Positions 1 through 8,976 of a stretch of DNA of 64,000 nt are shown piece after piece. Source of the stretch: Pseudoxanthomonas spadix (lineage in GTDB: Bacteria; Pseudomonadota; Gammaproteobacteria; Xanthomonadales; Xanthomonadaceae). The translations under genes were made by a program, and so were the position numbers. Where the stretch lies: positions 62,001 to 126,000 of the forward strand of contig NZ_RDQN01000004.1 of assembly GCF_003703395.1 (NCBI RefSeq), given 5' to 3'. Within the stretch, counting starts at the first letter, position 1; each line of letters opens with the position of its first letter. The notes below the pieces were generated by a model, which was not told the DNA's origin, searched no databases, and was given only the letters and a program-made list of their open reading frames with translations.

Positions 1-305
1 GTGTGGCGGAACCTGGGGCCTTCCCCATCGACGAAATACAGCCCCAGGCCCATCGCATCGGGGATGGTCAGGATGTCGGAGAACAGGATCGCCGCATCCA
101 GCGGGAAGCGCGCCAGCGGCTGCAGGGTCACCTCGCAGGCGATTTCGGGGTTCTTGGCCATGCCCAGGAAGCTGCCGGCCCGGGCCCGGGTGGCGCGGTA
201 TTCGGGCAGGTAGCGGCCAGCCTGGCGCATCAGCCACACCGGCGTGCGGTCGGTGGGCTGGCGGCGCAGCGCGCGCAGCAGGCGATCGTTCTTGAGCGCA
301 GTCAT
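1..305 (-). CDS. hemE: Uroporphyrinogen decarboxylase, N-terminal part (cut by window edge)
   Basis: HemE removes four acetate carboxyl groups from uroporphyrinogen III to give coproporphyrinogen III in cytosolic haem synthesis. About the first 101 residues are present; the rest lies beyond base 1. The start ATG (303-305) is followed by a typical HemE N-terminus: the motif [16 protein letters not shown], which carries the conserved substrate-binding Arg residues, then a segment ending in [16 protein letters not shown] that contains the conserved Asp of the active site. The gene reads in the same direction as the WGR protein, aroB and aroK and lies 36 bp after the WGR gene, so it may be the last cistron of one transcript. 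Identification is firm from these motifs. Confidence 0.93.
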   Translation of the reverse strand, partial: MTALKNDRLLRALRRQPTDRTPVWLMRQAGRYLPEYRATRARAGSFLGMAKNPEIACEVTLQPLARFPLDAAILFSDILTIPDAMGLGLYFVDGEGPRFRH

Positions 306-341
306 GGCAGGTTTCGAGGGTAAGGAAGGGAAGCGCGCAGC

Positions 342-596
342 TCAGCGCGGGGCGTCGGCGCCGCGCACGAACATCACCTGGAAGCCGCGCTTGAGGTGCG
401 CGTCGCGGACTTTCTCGAATGCCGCGGTCGCCTCGGGCTGGGCCGGGTACTGCTCGCGGCGCAGCTGGCCGCGGCCGCCGATCTGGCCGGTCTCGCGCAG
501 CAGCTCCCAACCGCCGAACAGGTCCGGTTGCAGGGTCAGCTGCAGGTAGCGGGGCGGTTCGCCGGCGCTGGGATGTTGTTGCAGGAACAGGCGCAT
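342..596 (-). CDS. WGR domain protein
   Basis: An 84-residue protein consisting almost wholly of a WGR domain, the small nucleic-acid-associated module named after its Trp-Gly-Arg motif and known from PARPs and some bacterial regulators. Here the corresponding region reads DLFGGWELLRETGQIGGRGQ, so the tripeptide is degenerate, but the downstream pattern (alternating residues, then AAFEKVRDAHLKRGF) is characteristic. There is no signal peptide or membrane segment, so it should be cytosolic. It stands between aroB and hemE on the same strand; this position is common in xanthomonads. Its molecular role is not known to me. The ATG at 594-596 is the only reasonable start. Confidence 0.75.
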   Translation of the reverse strand: MRLFLQQHPSAGEPPRYLQLTLQPDLFGGWELLRETGQIGGRGQLRREQYPAQPEATAAFEKVRDAHLKRGFQVMFVRGADAPR

Positions 597-647
597 GGCC
601 GGAAGTTTATCCCAGCCCGGTGTGGCGCCCGCGTCCCGCCCATGCGC

Positions 648-1760
648 TCAGGGCATATCGGCCAGTACCTGCAGCACCTGCGCTTCATCCACGTCGGGCA
701 CCACTTCGGCCTGGCCGATGCCGCGCCACAGCACCAGGCGCAGGCGGCCGGCGAGGTTCTTCTTGTCCAGGCGCATGCGCCCCAACAGGGCATGCGGCGA
801 CAGGCCGGCGGGCAGTTGCGTGGGCAGGCCGCAGGCGTCCAGCAGGTCGATCAGGCGCTGGGTGTCCTGCGCCGCGTTCAGGCCCAGGCGCGCGGACAGC
901 CGCGCGGCCAGGACCATGCCCACGGCCACCGCTTCACCGTGGTTGAGGTTGTCATTGGCCACCGCGGCATAGCCCTGTTCGGTCTCGATGGCGTGGCCGA
1001 AGGTATGGCCGAAGTTGAGCAGCGCGCGCTCGCCTTTTTCCAATGGATCGCGCGCGACGATGGCGGCCTTGGCCTCGCAGCTGCGGGCGATGGCCGTGGT
1101 CAGGGCGTGCGCGTCGCCGGCCAGCAGCGGCTGGTGCTGGGTTTGGAGCCACTCGAAGAACAGCCGGTCGCCCAGCGCGCCGTACTTGATCACCTCGGCC
1201 AGCCCGGCGCGCAGCTCGCGCGGCGGCAGCGTGGCCAGCACGGCGGTATCGGCGAACACCGCGCGCGGCGGGTGGAACGCGCCGACCAGGTTCTTGCCCT
1301 GCGGGATGTCCACCGCGGTCTTGCCGCCGACCGAGGAATCGACCATCGACAGCAGCGTGGTCGGCAGCTGCACCACATCCACCCCGCGCATCCAGCAGGC
1401 CGCGGCGAAACCGGCCAGGTCACCGACCACGCCACCGCCCAGGGCGAACACGCAGGCATCGCGGCTGGCGCCCAGCGTGGCCAGCGCCTCGATCGCGGCG
1501 CCGAAGCTGGCCAGGGTCTTGGACTGCTCGCCGGCCGGCAGCACCAGGCGCGCCAGCTCGATCTGCGGCCTGGCCGCGCGCAGCGCCTGCTCGACCGTGT
1601 CGGCGTAGAGCGGGGCGACATGCGCATCGCTGACCAGCAGCACGTGGCGGCCGCGCACGTGCGCGGCCAGCGCCGCGCCATCGCCGAGCAGGCCGGCGCC
1701 GATGCGGATCTGGTAGGGGGTGTCGCCGCCAACATGGACGGTCTGCATCGCCTGGCTCAT
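648..1760 (-). CDS. aroB: 3-dehydroquinate synthase
   Basis: AroB converts DAHP to 3-dehydroquinate, the second step of the shikimate pathway, using NAD+ and a divalent metal. The 370-residue protein shows the NAD-binding stretch [16 protein letters not shown], the GGKTAVD segment, and the metal-binding motif [10 protein letters not shown] with its two His ligands. The chosen start, MSQAMQT at 1758-1760, overlaps the aroK stop as ATGA, which signals translational coupling. A longer frame begins 9 codons upstream but would run deeper into aroK. The aroK-aroB pairing places two consecutive-pathway enzymes in one operon. Confidence 0.96.
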   Translation of the reverse strand: MSQAMQTVHVGGDTPYQIRIGAGLLGDGAALAAHVRGRHVLLVSDAHVAPLYADTVEQALRAARPQIELARLVLPAGEQSKTLASFGAAIEALATLGASRDACVFALGGGVVGDLAGFAAACWMRGVDVVQLPTTLLSMVDSSVGGKTAVDIPQGKNLVGAFHPPRAVFADTAVLATLPPRELRAGLAEVIKYGALGDRLFFEWLQTQHQPLLAGDAHALTTAIARSCEAKAAIVARDPLEKGERALLNFGHTFGHAIETEQGYAAVANDNLNHGEAVAVGMVLAARLSARLGLNAAQDTQRLIDLLDACGLPTQLPAGLSPHALLGRMRLDKKNLAGRLRLVLWRGIGQAEVVPDVDEAQVLQVLADMP

Positions 1761-2302
1761 GCCGCGCTGACCCCGCTGCGCTGCCATTGCCGGGCCAGCC
1801 GGCCGACCAGCGCGGCGGTCGCCTCGCCCGGGGTCAGCTCATCGGCTTGCAGGACCAGGTCGGCCACCTCCAGGTACAGGGGCTCGCGCACCTCCATCAG
1901 CTCGGTCAGGACCTGGCGGCGGTCGCCGGTCAGCAGCAGCGGACGGTTGCGGTCGCGGGCCACCCGTCTGAGCTGGGTTTCCACGTCCACCTTCAGGTAG
2001 ATCACAAAGCCGCGTGCCTTCACCAGCGCACGGTTGTCGGCATCGAGCACCGCGCCGCCGCCGCTGGCCACCACCTGGCCCTCGCCAGCCAGCAGCGTGG
2101 CCAGCGCGGCGCGCTCGCGTTCGCGGAACCCGGCTTCGCCGACCTGCTCGAAAATGGCCGGAATGCTGATCCCGCAGGTCTGGACCACCGCCTGATCGAC
2201 ATCGGCGAACTTCAGGCTGAAGCGCTCGGCGATGCGACGGCCGATGGAGGTCTTGCCGGCGCCCATCGGGCCGACCATCACGAGATTGGGAGCGGGATTC
2301 AT
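1757..2302 (-). CDS. aroK: Shikimate kinase
   Basis: Shikimate kinase phosphorylates the 3-hydroxyl of shikimate with ATP. The 181-residue protein has the Walker A loop GPMGAGKTS close to the N-terminus, the shikimate-binding region around FADVDQAVV, the GGGAVL motif, and the lid region [11 protein letters not shown]. The start MNPAPN at 2302 puts the P-loop about 10 residues in, as in other AroK proteins; the frame is open a further 23 codons upstream, but that part has no resemblance to the family. Its stop overlaps the aroB start (ATGA). Cytosolic. Confidence 0.95.
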   Translation of the reverse strand: MNPAPNLVMVGPMGAGKTSIGRRIAERFSLKFADVDQAVVQTCGISIPAIFEQVGEAGFRERERAALATLLAGEGQVVASGGGAVLDADNRALVKARGFVIYLKVDVETQLRRVARDRNRPLLLTGDRRQVLTELMEVREPLYLEVADLVLQADELTPGEATAALVGRLARQWQRSGVSAA

Positions 2303-2424
2303 CGCCGCCGATGATAGCCGTGCGCGCTCGCACGCCGCCAACGCGGTTGCAGGCGCAACGGCCCGCAGCATGCGGGCACGCCAGGGGTTTGCCGTGGCCT
2401 GGCAGCAGGCGGCGGCGCAAGCGT

Positions 2425-5226
2425 TCAGGGTGTCGGGCGCTGCTGGCCGGCGATCAGGGTGGCCGGGGTTGGCGCAGGCGCGGCTGGTTGCGGTTCCAGG
2501 CCGGCCAGGGCCTGCAGGCGGCGCAGCTGGTCCGCAGGTTCGGTGCCGGAGGTGGCCAGGCGGGGAAGTGCTTGGCGCAGCAGGGCGCGGCCCGGTTCGA
2601 CCTGTCCGGACAGCACCAGGACCCGGCCTCTGAGTGCGCTGATGCGGTCGGACCAGGCGGGCGAGGAATCCCCTGCCACCAGTGCCGCCAGGTCCAGGCC
2701 ATCGACCATGTCCAGGGCCTGCCGGTAGCGGCCCTGGTCGGCCAGCGCCCCGGCCAGGGCATAGCGGAAACTGTGCGCGGCCACGTTGCCCTGGCCATAG
2801 CGCGCCCGCAGTTCGCGCTCGGCCTGCTCCAGGTAGGCCAGGCCAGCGGCGCGGTCGCCGCAGTCGTATTCCTTCAGCCCCAGGTTGCCGGTTTCCACCA
2901 GGGTGAACTGGCGCTCGGCGCCGTAACGAGCGGCCATGCGCGCGCGCACCGTGCGCATGGTAGCCAGCGAACCGGCGCAGTCGCCGGCCAGGTCCTGGAT
3001 GCTGGCCACGATCGAGAGCCGGGTGAGCGTGAGGTAATCGTCCTGGCCCAGCACGCGCGCGCTGGTGGCCACGGCTTGCTGCGCCAGGGGTAGTGCCTGG
3101 GCGTAGCGCGCATCGTTGCGCAGGGCGCGGGCCAACGTTGCCTGGTAGCCTGCCACGGTTGCTTCGCCGATCCGGGCGGGCGCCAGCAGTGGATCGGCCA
3201 GCAGGGCCTTCAGCTGGCCGATGCCCTGCTGGACTTTGCCCTGGCGCAGGGTGGCATCGGCGATGCTGGCGCGGATGACCCCGGCCATCTGTCCGTCCTG
3301 CGGCCGCCAGCGGCGCTGCAGGCGGTCGGCTTGGGCAAAGGCCTGCAGCGCCGGCGCGATCTGCAGCTGCTGGAAATGGAACTGGCCGCGGGCGATGGCC
3401 GCATACAGGGCGATCTCGTCCTCGGCCTGCAGGTGCGCGGCCGCGGCCCTGTCGGTGGCATCAATCAGGCGCGCAGCTTCCTGGAAGGCATCGGCGCTGC
3501 CGGCGTAGGCCAGGCTGCGGACCAGGCTGTAGCGGGTCTTGAGCGTCAGCGGGTCGTCGGCGCCGAAGGCGCGTGTGTCCTCGGCCACGGCCCGGCGCAG
3601 ATGGAAGGTGGCGCGGTCGTACTGGCCCAGCGTGCGCCAGGCGCTTCCCAATGCCGCCTCGACGCTGCCGCGGGTGGCCGGATCGTCGCCGAAGCGCGCG
3701 TCCAGGTGTTCGGAGGCGTACTGGAGCATGTCGCGGATGCTGGGGTTGCGCTCGAAGCCACCGCCGCCCGGGCTCAGCCCGCCGATCAGGTCGTCACTGA
3801 GGAACCGCACCACCGCCTCGGCCCGCGCAGCCTGGCGCAGGGCGGCCTGCCGCTGGTGCTCGCTGCGGTACCACAGGCCTGCGCAGGCCACCGCGCCGCA
3901 AGCCAGCACCGCGACGGCGGCGATCATCCAGGGGCGGCGGGCCTGGGCGCGGTCCAGCGATCGGTGCAGTGCCGCCGTGGCCCGTTCGGCCGCCTGGCGT
4001 TCGGCCAGCGCCGCGCGGCGTGCCTGCAGGCTGCGCAGGCGCGTGGCCAGCTCGCCGGCGGTGGCCAGGCGCCGCGCCGGATCGGTGTCGGTGGCCAGGG
4101 CGATGTCCTCGCACAGCAGCGGGTCGCCCACCTCGCGCTCCCAGCCCGGTGCGAGCGGACGTTGCAGGTCGCCCACCAGCAGCTGGTACAGCAGCAGGCC
4201 CAGCGCATACAGGTCGCTGCGCACGGTGGAGGCATGCCCAGCCAGCAGTTCCGGCGCCAGGTACAGCAGCGTGCCGGCGCTGTCGGCCGTCTGGTCTGGT
4301 CGGGTGAAGCCAAGCAGACTGATGTCCGGGGCTGCCAGCTGTTCGGGCTGCAGCAGGCGGCTACTGCCGAAGTCGGTCAGGCGAACCTGCCAGCCATCGG
4401 CCCGCGCCGACAGCAGGATGTTGGAGGGCTTCAAGTCGCGATGCAGCACGCCCACGCCGTGCGCTGCGTCCACCACCTCGGCCACCTGCAGGAACAGGTC
4501 GATCCGGGCCGCGCGGTCGAGCCGCTCCAGCGCCGCGGCGGCCCATGCGGGCATCGCCTGGCCGCCGTATTCGCATTCCAGGAAGAACGGCGCCGATTCG
4601 AAGTTCCAGTCGGTCACCCGGACCAAATCGGGGCGTTCGCCCAGGCTGTCGCGCAGCACCCGCGACAAGGTGGCCTCGCGCTTGATCGCCGCCACGCAGT
4701 CGCTGTCCAGGGCAAACTTGAACACCCGCAGCTGGCCGCTGCGCGGATGCCGGGCCAGCCATACCTCGCTGCCCAGGGTGCGCCCGAGCTGCTGTTCGAG
4801 CAGCATCCGGGGGCGCCCAGGCACCGGCTGCCCCGGCTTCAGCGCCAGCCGATGGTCGTCAAGGCCGCCGGCCGCGCTGCGTTCGACCGGTCCGTCGAAG
4901 CGGTAGCCCAGCCGGGGCACGGTGACGATCCGGCTTTCCCCGGCCGCGTCCAGGGCCTTGCGCAGCTTGCCCACGGCGGTGGCCAGGACGTGGTCCACGG
5001 TGATCCGTCCGGCCCAGACCTGGTCGAACAGCTGCTGCTTGGTCACCACCTGGCCGGCGTGGCGCAGCAGCAGCGAGAGCACATCCAGCGGCCGGTTCTC
5101 CACCTCCACCACCAGCCCGGCCACGCGCAGTTCGCGCCGGGCTTCGTTGTACTCGACCAGACCAAAACGCCAGCGATAAAGGGGCAGGCTCATGCCGGTG
5201 ACATGCGGGGTGTGGGCCTGAATCAT
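2425..5226 (-). CDS. Winged-helix / Ser-Thr kinase / transmembrane / TPR regulator
   Basis: A 933-residue four-part protein. Residues about 15-112 form an OmpR/CadC-like winged helix (wing ending [11 protein letters not shown]). Residues about 142-400 are a Hanks-type kinase with a candidate ATP lysine K170, the catalytic loop HRDLKPSN (262-269), DFG (285-287) and an APE-like YLAPELL. A single hydrophobic segment lies at about 434-453. The remainder to about 900 is TPR-like helical repeats, probably periplasmic. The kinase motifs look intact. The layout suggests a one-component regulator in which a periplasmic signal reaches a cytosolic kinase that also binds DNA; substrates and targets cannot be told. 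It is divergent from the small membrane gene at 5402. The start at 5226 has a weak GAGGTG about 9 nt upstream; M12 is the alternative. Confidence 0.85.
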   Translation of the reverse strand: MIQAHTPHVTGMSLPLYRWRFGLVEYNEARRELRVAGLVVEVENRPLDVLSLLLRHAGQVVTKQQLFDQVWAGRITVDHVLATAVGKLRKALDAAGESRIVTVPRLGYRFDGPVERSAAGGLDDHRLALKPGQPVPGRPRMLLEQQLGRTLGSEVWLARHPRSGQLRVFKFALDSDCVAAIKREATLSRVLRDSLGERPDLVRVTDWNFESAPFFLECEYGGQAMPAWAAAALERLDRAARIDLFLQVAEVVDAAHGVGVLHRDLKPSNILLSARADGWQVRLTDFGSSRLLQPEQLAAPDISLLGFTRPDQTADSAGTLLYLAPELLAGHASTVRSDLYALGLLLYQLLVGDLQRPLAPGWEREVGDPLLCEDIALATDTDPARRLATAGELATRLRSLQARRAALAERQAAERATAALHRSLDRAQARRPWMIAAVAVLACGAVACAGLWYRSEHQRQAALRQAARAEAVVRFLSDDLIGGLSPGGGGFERNPSIRDMLQYASEHLDARFGDDPATRGSVEAALGSAWRTLGQYDRATFHLRRAVAEDTRAFGADDPLTLKTRYSLVRSLAYAGSADAFQEAARLIDATDRAAAAHLQAEDEIALYAAIARGQFHFQQLQIAPALQAFAQADRLQRRWRPQDGQMAGVIRASIADATLRQGKVQQGIGQLKALLADPLLAPARIGEATVAGYQATLARALRNDARYAQALPLAQQAVATSARVLGQDDYLTLTRLSIVASIQDLAGDCAGSLATMRTVRARMAARYGAERQFTLVETGNLGLKEYDCGDRAAGLAYLEQAERELRARYGQGNVAAHSFRYALAGALADQGRYRQALDMVDGLDLAALVAGDSSPAWSDRISALRGRVLVLSGQVEPGRALLRQALPRLATSGTEPADQLRRLQALAGLEPQPAAPAPTPATLIAGQQRPTP

Positions 5227-5352
5227 AGGTCAGGACACCTCGCAGCAGCCTGTGCGTCGCAGCGACCGCCGGCCGTGGATGATCCTTGAAGGTTTCTTGA
5301 GCATTCGGTGAGGACCTTCACTGCCGCCCCGGCCATGCTGACAGCGATTCAA

Positions 5353-5372
5353 GCCGCGCCAGCAGGCGCGGC
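5353..5372. other. Perfect 8-bp-stem hairpin in the leader of the 5402 gene
   Basis: GCCGCGCC, loop AGCA, then GGCGCGGC form a perfect stem with a tetraloop. It ends 18 nt before the AGGAG ribosome-binding site (5391-5395) of the next gene, so it may protect the mRNA 5' end or affect translation. It has no U-tract, so it is not a clear terminator. Confidence 0.4.
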
Positions 5373-5401
5373 GGTCCCTTCATTCCCACCAGGAGTCCGC
5401 A

Positions 5402-5707
5402 ATGCTGACCGTCACCCACGACTTCGTCATCGGCCAGCTCAAGGCCTTGGCCAGCCAGGACCCGCAGGTCCTGGAATCGCGCCGCCAGCAACTGATCCAG
5501 CAACAACAGCCGCTCAAGCTGGGCTCGCTGGCCTTCCTGGTCATCGGGGCGATCATGACCATCTCAGTGATCGGCGCGTTCGTCGGGTTGCCGATGCTGG
5601 CCATCGCCGGCTGGGTGCAGTGGAAAGCGCGCGCCAACCTCAAGGTGATCGACGGTGCCTACCGGGAGTTCACCTCCGGTGGGGCATCACTGGTGGTGCC
5701 GGGCTGA
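5402..5707 (+). CDS. Small membrane protein, hypothetical
   Basis: A 101-residue protein with a Gln/Leu-rich amphipathic N-terminal half (SRRQQLIQQQQPLK) followed by one long or two short hydrophobic segments at about residues 38-70, then a short polar tail. It is likely an inner-membrane protein. I do not recognise a family. The start is well supported: AGGAG at 5391-5395, six bases before the ATG. Its TGA overlaps the next gene's ATG as TGATG, so the two are translationally coupled. It is transcribed divergently from the winged-helix/kinase regulator and is therefore a candidate target of it. Confidence 0.7.
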   Translation: MLTVTHDFVIGQLKALASQDPQVLESRRQQLIQQQQPLKLGSLAFLVIGAIMTISVIGAFVGLPMLAIAGWVQWKARANLKVIDGAYREFTSGGASLVVPG

Positions 5708-6147
5708 TGCGTGCTGTTGGCCTGCGCCTGCTGCTGGTGCTGGCGTTGCCGGCAGCGGCTGGTGCCGGTGCGGTGACCCTGACGGGCATGAGCGAGTTTC
5801 CCGCGCTGTTCGGGACCTACGCGCCGGGCGGGCAATGCGCGCGCCATCCGCAGTTCACCGTGGACCGGGCGGGGATGCGTTTCGAGCTGCCCGGCGGCCC
5901 CCTGCTGGCCGACCGCCCCGAATATGGCGCCAGCTACTTCGGTGACGGCTACAGCGGCATCGCGGTGTGGTTCGCGCCCTGGTTCCAGGGCCAGGGCCAG
6001 GATCCGATCTCGGTGGTCTTCAATGCCGACGAAAAACCCGGCGAGGTCACCATCCAGGCCCACGATTACGACTATCCCGGCGGGCCGAGGCTGCCCGCGC
6101 AGTACCGCGCCCTGGTCGACGGCTCGCCGTATCGCAGGTGCCGCTGA
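5707..6147 (+). CDS. Secreted protein, hypothetical
   Basis: A 146-residue protein with a clear Sec signal peptide (RAVGLRLLLVLALPAAAGAGA), so the mature part is periplasmic or surface-located. The mature region is rich in Gly, Asp and aromatic residues (GDGYSGIAVWFAPWF, HDYDYPGGPRLPAQYRAL), with two Cys, one near residue 40 (GGQCARH) and one near the C-terminus (YRRCR), that could form a disulfide. No family recognised. The ATG (5707-5709) shares its A with the stop codon of the preceding membrane gene, fixing the start and implying coupled expression. The frame extends upstream, but that part only shadows the preceding gene. Confidence 0.72.
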   Translation: MRAVGLRLLLVLALPAAAGAGAVTLTGMSEFPALFGTYAPGGQCARHPQFTVDRAGMRFELPGGPLLADRPEYGASYFGDGYSGIAVWFAPWFQGQGQDPISVVFNADEKPGEVTIQAHDYDYPGGPRLPAQYRALVDGSPYRRCR

Positions 6148-6155
6148 GGCCGGCT

Positions 6156-6977
6156 TCAATCTGCCAGCAGCCGACGCTGCGCATCCACGCGCACCACCCG
6201 GTCGGCCAGCGCGGGCAGGGTCCGCAGCGCCTGGCGGCTGACCCGTTCGTAGTGCTGGACGAAGCGCTCCAGCTGCGGCCAGCTCATGCCGGTGCGGCCG
6301 GGATGGGCGGCCTGGAGCTGCTGCTCGGCCTGCCAGCGCCAGGCCAGCACGTTCTCGAACCCCGGCGGCTGGATGAACCAGAGTGCGTGGCAGGTGTTCC
6401 ACAGCGCGGGGTAGTCGCGCGCCAGCGCGTCGTTGCAGAAGGTGCGCCAGGTGCCGTCGGGGTCTTCCTCGCGCTCCAGCGTGTTGATCGGCAGTGCCAG
6501 CTCGCCCGGCTCCTGGGCCGGTGTGCCCAGGCACCAGCCCTCGAAGATCACCAGCCGCGCCGGCGCGTCCAGCGTGGGCCACTGCGACTCGGGCACGCGC
6601 TCGTCGGCCAGCTTGTCAAAGCGCGGCAGCTTGACCGGTTCACCGGCAGCCAGCGCATCCAGCGTCGCCAGTGCCAGCGGCAGGTCATGGGTGCCGGGCG
6701 GGCCGCGGGTTTCCAGCAGCGGATGCACCTGCCGGGCCAGCGTTCGGCGCGCATCGCCGGTCAGGTAGAAATCGTCCAGCGACAACACCGCCGCAGGCAG
6801 CCCGGCGTCCTGCGCGGCCTGGGCCAGCTGCGCGGCGAAGGTGGACTTGCCGGTGCCCTGCAGCGCCGACAGGCCCCACACCGGCACCGCCTGCGGCAGC
6901 GCGCGGGCGCAGGCCAGCGCCTCCTGGACCAGGGTTTGCGGAAAGCCGGGGCGCGGTTGCTGCGCGGGTGTGCCCAT
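6156..6977 (-). CDS. P-loop kinase of the D-glycerate 3-kinase (plant-type) / PRK family
   Basis: A 273-residue cytosolic protein with a Walker A loop near residue 40 (GLSALQGTGKSTFAAQL), a Walker B-like VLSLDDFYLT, the RGPPGTHDL segment, PRFDKLADERVP, and LVIFEGWCLG. This order of motifs is that of the GLYK / Tda10 branch of P-loop kinases, whose plant member phosphorylates D-glycerate to 3-phosphoglycerate. The substrate here is inferred only. The start MGTPAQ at 6977 precedes the P-loop by a normal distance; the frame upstream would run into pdxH, which begins 47 bp away on the other strand. It converges with the secreted gene ending at 6147. Confidence 0.8.
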   Translation of the reverse strand: MGTPAQQPRPGFPQTLVQEALACARALPQAVPVWGLSALQGTGKSTFAAQLAQAAQDAGLPAAVLSLDDFYLTGDARRTLARQVHPLLETRGPPGTHDLPLALATLDALAAGEPVKLPRFDKLADERVPESQWPTLDAPARLVIFEGWCLGTPAQEPGELALPINTLEREEDPDGTWRTFCNDALARDYPALWNTCHALWFIQPPGFENVLAWRWQAEQQLQAAHPGRTGMSWPQLERFVQHYERVSRQALRTLPALADRVVRVDAQRRLLAD

Positions 6978-7023
6978 CGGGCGACAATAGCGCACCGCCC
7001 GCGGGCGCCTTGCGCATCCACCG

Positions 7024-7632
7024 ATGACCGACGTCGATCTGTACGCCGAAGCCCTGGCCACCTTCTCCGCGCTGTACGAGGAAGCCAGCCGCAGCACGGC
7101 CGAGCCCGAATACAACGCGATGAGCCTGGCCACCGCGACCCTGGCCGGCCATCCTTCGCTGCGCACGGTGCTGCTGAAGTCGCATGACGCCCGCGGCCTG
7201 GTCTTCTACAGCCACCTGGACAGCCAGAAGGGCCGCGAGTTGCAGGCCAATCCGCGCGCGGCCTTGCTGCTGCTGTGGCGCACCTTGCGCGAGGCCGGTG
7301 TCCAGGTGCGGGTCGAAGGCGCGGTGCAGCAGGTCAGCGACGCCGAGGCCGATGCCTACTTCGCCACCCGGCCGCGCGAAAGCCAGCTCGGCACCTGGGC
7401 CTCGGCGCAGTCGCACACGCTGGAGCACATCGAGGATTTCCACAAGCGCCTGGCCCAGGTCGAGGCCGAGTTCGCCGGCATGCAGGTGCCGCGCCCGGAC
7501 GGCTGGACCGGATTTCGCGTGGTGCCGGACAGTTTCGAGTTCTGGTACGGCGCCAGGTTCCGCCTGCACCAGCGCTGGCGCTACGAACGCGCCCCGGACG
7601 GCGCCTGGTCCAAGCGGATGCTGTTTCCCTAG
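7024..7632 (+). CDS. pdxH: Pyridoxamine/pyridoxine 5'-phosphate oxidase
   Basis: PdxH oxidises PNP or PMP to pyridoxal 5'-phosphate with FMN and O2. The 202-residue protein is of normal length and has the FMN/PLP-site segments [57 protein letters not shown] and the C-terminal [16 protein letters not shown] ending in KRMLFP. The ATG at 7024 begins [13 protein letters not shown] as expected. The TAG stop codon (7630-7632) lies inside the terminal CTAG of a 168-bp palindromic element, so the element supplies the gene's stop. Cytosolic homodimer in the family. Confidence 0.96.
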   Translation: MTDVDLYAEALATFSALYEEASRSTAEPEYNAMSLATATLAGHPSLRTVLLKSHDARGLVFYSHLDSQKGRELQANPRAALLLLWRTLREAGVQVRVEGAVQQVSDAEADAYFATRPRESQLGTWASAQSHTLEHIEDFHKRLAQVEAEFAGMQVPRPDGWTGFRVVPDSFEFWYGARFRLHQRWRYERAPDGAWSKRMLFP

Positions 7633-7796
7633 GAGTCTGTCGGGCTTTGGCGGTCGAGGCGAAAATTCGGCTGTGCGAGGACAGATTTTCGCCGATTCGC
7701 CGCCCCATAGTGGTTCTATGGGGCAAGAAGCGACGGAAATATGGACCGCACAGCCGAATTTGCAGCCCGGCCGGCCAAAGTCCGACAGGCTCCTAG
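7629..7796 (+). repeat. 168-bp MITE-like palindrome bounded by CTAG (copy A)
   Basis: Starts with CTAGGAGTCTGTCGGGCTTT and ends with CCAAAGTCCGACAGGCTCCTAG, an imperfect terminal inverted repeat. Inside is a second pair, TTCGGCTGTGCG against GCACAGCCGAA, and a central hairpin CCCCATAG/CTATGGGG around 7710, so nearly the whole element folds back on itself. No coding capacity. A copy of exactly the same length lies inverted at 62818-62985 with roughly nine in ten bases alike by eye. Collapsed copies lie at 30625 and 50562 and a half copy ends at 59461. It may be a non-autonomous transposon or REP-like family; no transposase for it is in the window. Confidence 0.85.
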
Positions 7797-8071
7797 GCGC
7801 CGGCGCCGAGCCGGCTCCCCACGCACCCACGGATCGAAGCCAGCGAAAACGGTGCCCCGGGCGTGGCGACGGTTCGGTATGGCCGCACTGCCGCGTGCAA
7901 CGGCGTCGACACGGGATCCCACCCCACCTCGCAGGAAAACCATAGGGCGGGTCTTGACCCGCCATCGCGGTACATCACCGCGCGCGTATGGACTGAACAC
8001 CCGACCAGCAGCACCCGGATGGCAAGCGCGGCGGGCCACCCGCCCATGCGCCATCGCACGCGGCCATGGCC
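7797..8071. other. Non-coding remainder between pdxH and proC with a GGCGGGTCTTGACCCGCC palindrome
   Basis: Beyond the MITE-like copy I see no gene here. At 7946-7963 stands the perfect-arm palindrome GGCGGGTCTTGACCCGCC followed by ATCGCGG. The same motif, with GGTGGG/CCCACC arms, opens each unit of the tandem array at 22384-22993, so this is a solitary member of that family. Nothing else is recognised. Confidence 0.6.
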
Positions 8072-8926
8072 TCAATCGTTGGCCGCCGACAGCGCCCTGC
8101 CGCGGGCGGTGGCCGCGGCGATGGCCGCAGCGGTGAGCGTTTCGAAACCGCCGGCCTGGAACACCTCGATCGCGGCCTGGGTGGTGCCGCCCGGCGAGGT
8201 GACCTGGCGGCGCAGTTCGGCCGGGGCCTGGCCCGATTCGGTCAGCATCCGCGCCGCGCCGAGCACCGTCTGCAGGGTCAGGGCGCGCGCGGCTTCGGCC
8301 GGCAGGCCCTGGGCGATGCCGGCCGCCTCCATCGCCTCGGCCAGCAGGAACACGTAGGCCGGGCCACTGCCGGACACGGCGGTGACCGCGTCCATCTGTG
8401 CCTCCTGCTCGATCCATACCGTCTCGCCGACGCTGGACAGCAGCGCCTCGGTGCGCGCACGGCCGGCCTGGTCCACCTGCGCGGTGGCGAACAGCCCGGT
8501 CACGCCCGCGCCCAGCATGGCCGGCGTATTGGGCATGGCCCGCACCACCGCCGCCTGGCCGCCCAGCCAGCGCGTGAGCTGGGCGGCGGTGATCCCGGCG
8601 GCGATCGACACCACCAGCGGCCTGTCCTGCGATGCTGCCCAAGCCAGCGCCTGGCACACCGCGCGCATCACCTGCGGCTTGACCGCGAACAGCCACAGCC
8701 CCGCGCCTTGCACTGCCTCGGCCGCCCCATCGAACACCTGCACGCCGAACTGGCCGGCCAGTGCCTGGCGCAGCTCGGCCACCGGTTCGGCCACCCGGAT
8801 CGTGGCCGGGTCGGTGCCGCGCGCGATCAGTCCGCCGATCAGGCTGCGGGCCATGTTGCCGCCGCCGATGAAGGCGATCGTGGACTCGCGCGCGGGGACC
8901 GGGGATGGGGGACTCGGGGCGGTCAT
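8072..8926 (-). CDS. proC: Pyrroline-5-carboxylate reductase
   Basis: ProC reduces 1-pyrroline-5-carboxylate to L-proline with NAD(P)H. The 284-residue protein has the Rossmann start STIAFIGGGNMARSLIGGL, the VKPQVMRAV segment, MPNTPAMLGAGVTGL, and the C-terminal signature region SGSGPAYVFLLAEAM ... QVTSPGGTTQAAIEV. The usual protein begins close to the GGGNM motif; here about 14 Pro/Ser-rich residues (TAPSPPSPVPARE) precede it, encoded by DNA resembling the GGGACTC-type repeats of this genome. No other start codon is near, so the extension is probably real. It follows yggS by 50 bp on the same strand, a conserved pairing. Confidence 0.95.
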   Translation of the reverse strand: MTAPSPPSPVPARESTIAFIGGGNMARSLIGGLIARGTDPATIRVAEPVAELRQALAGQFGVQVFDGAAEAVQGAGLWLFAVKPQVMRAVCQALAWAASQDRPLVVSIAAGITAAQLTRWLGGQAAVVRAMPNTPAMLGAGVTGLFATAQVDQAGRARTEALLSSVGETVWIEQEAQMDAVTAVSGSGPAYVFLLAEAMEAAGIAQGLPAEAARALTLQTVLGAARMLTESGQAPAELRRQVTSPGGTTQAAIEVFQAGGFETLTAAAIAAATARGRALSAAND

Positions 8927-8976
8927 GGCGATCTGCAGCGGCTAAGGGGTGGGCAAAAATAGCAGGCGGCAGCGGA

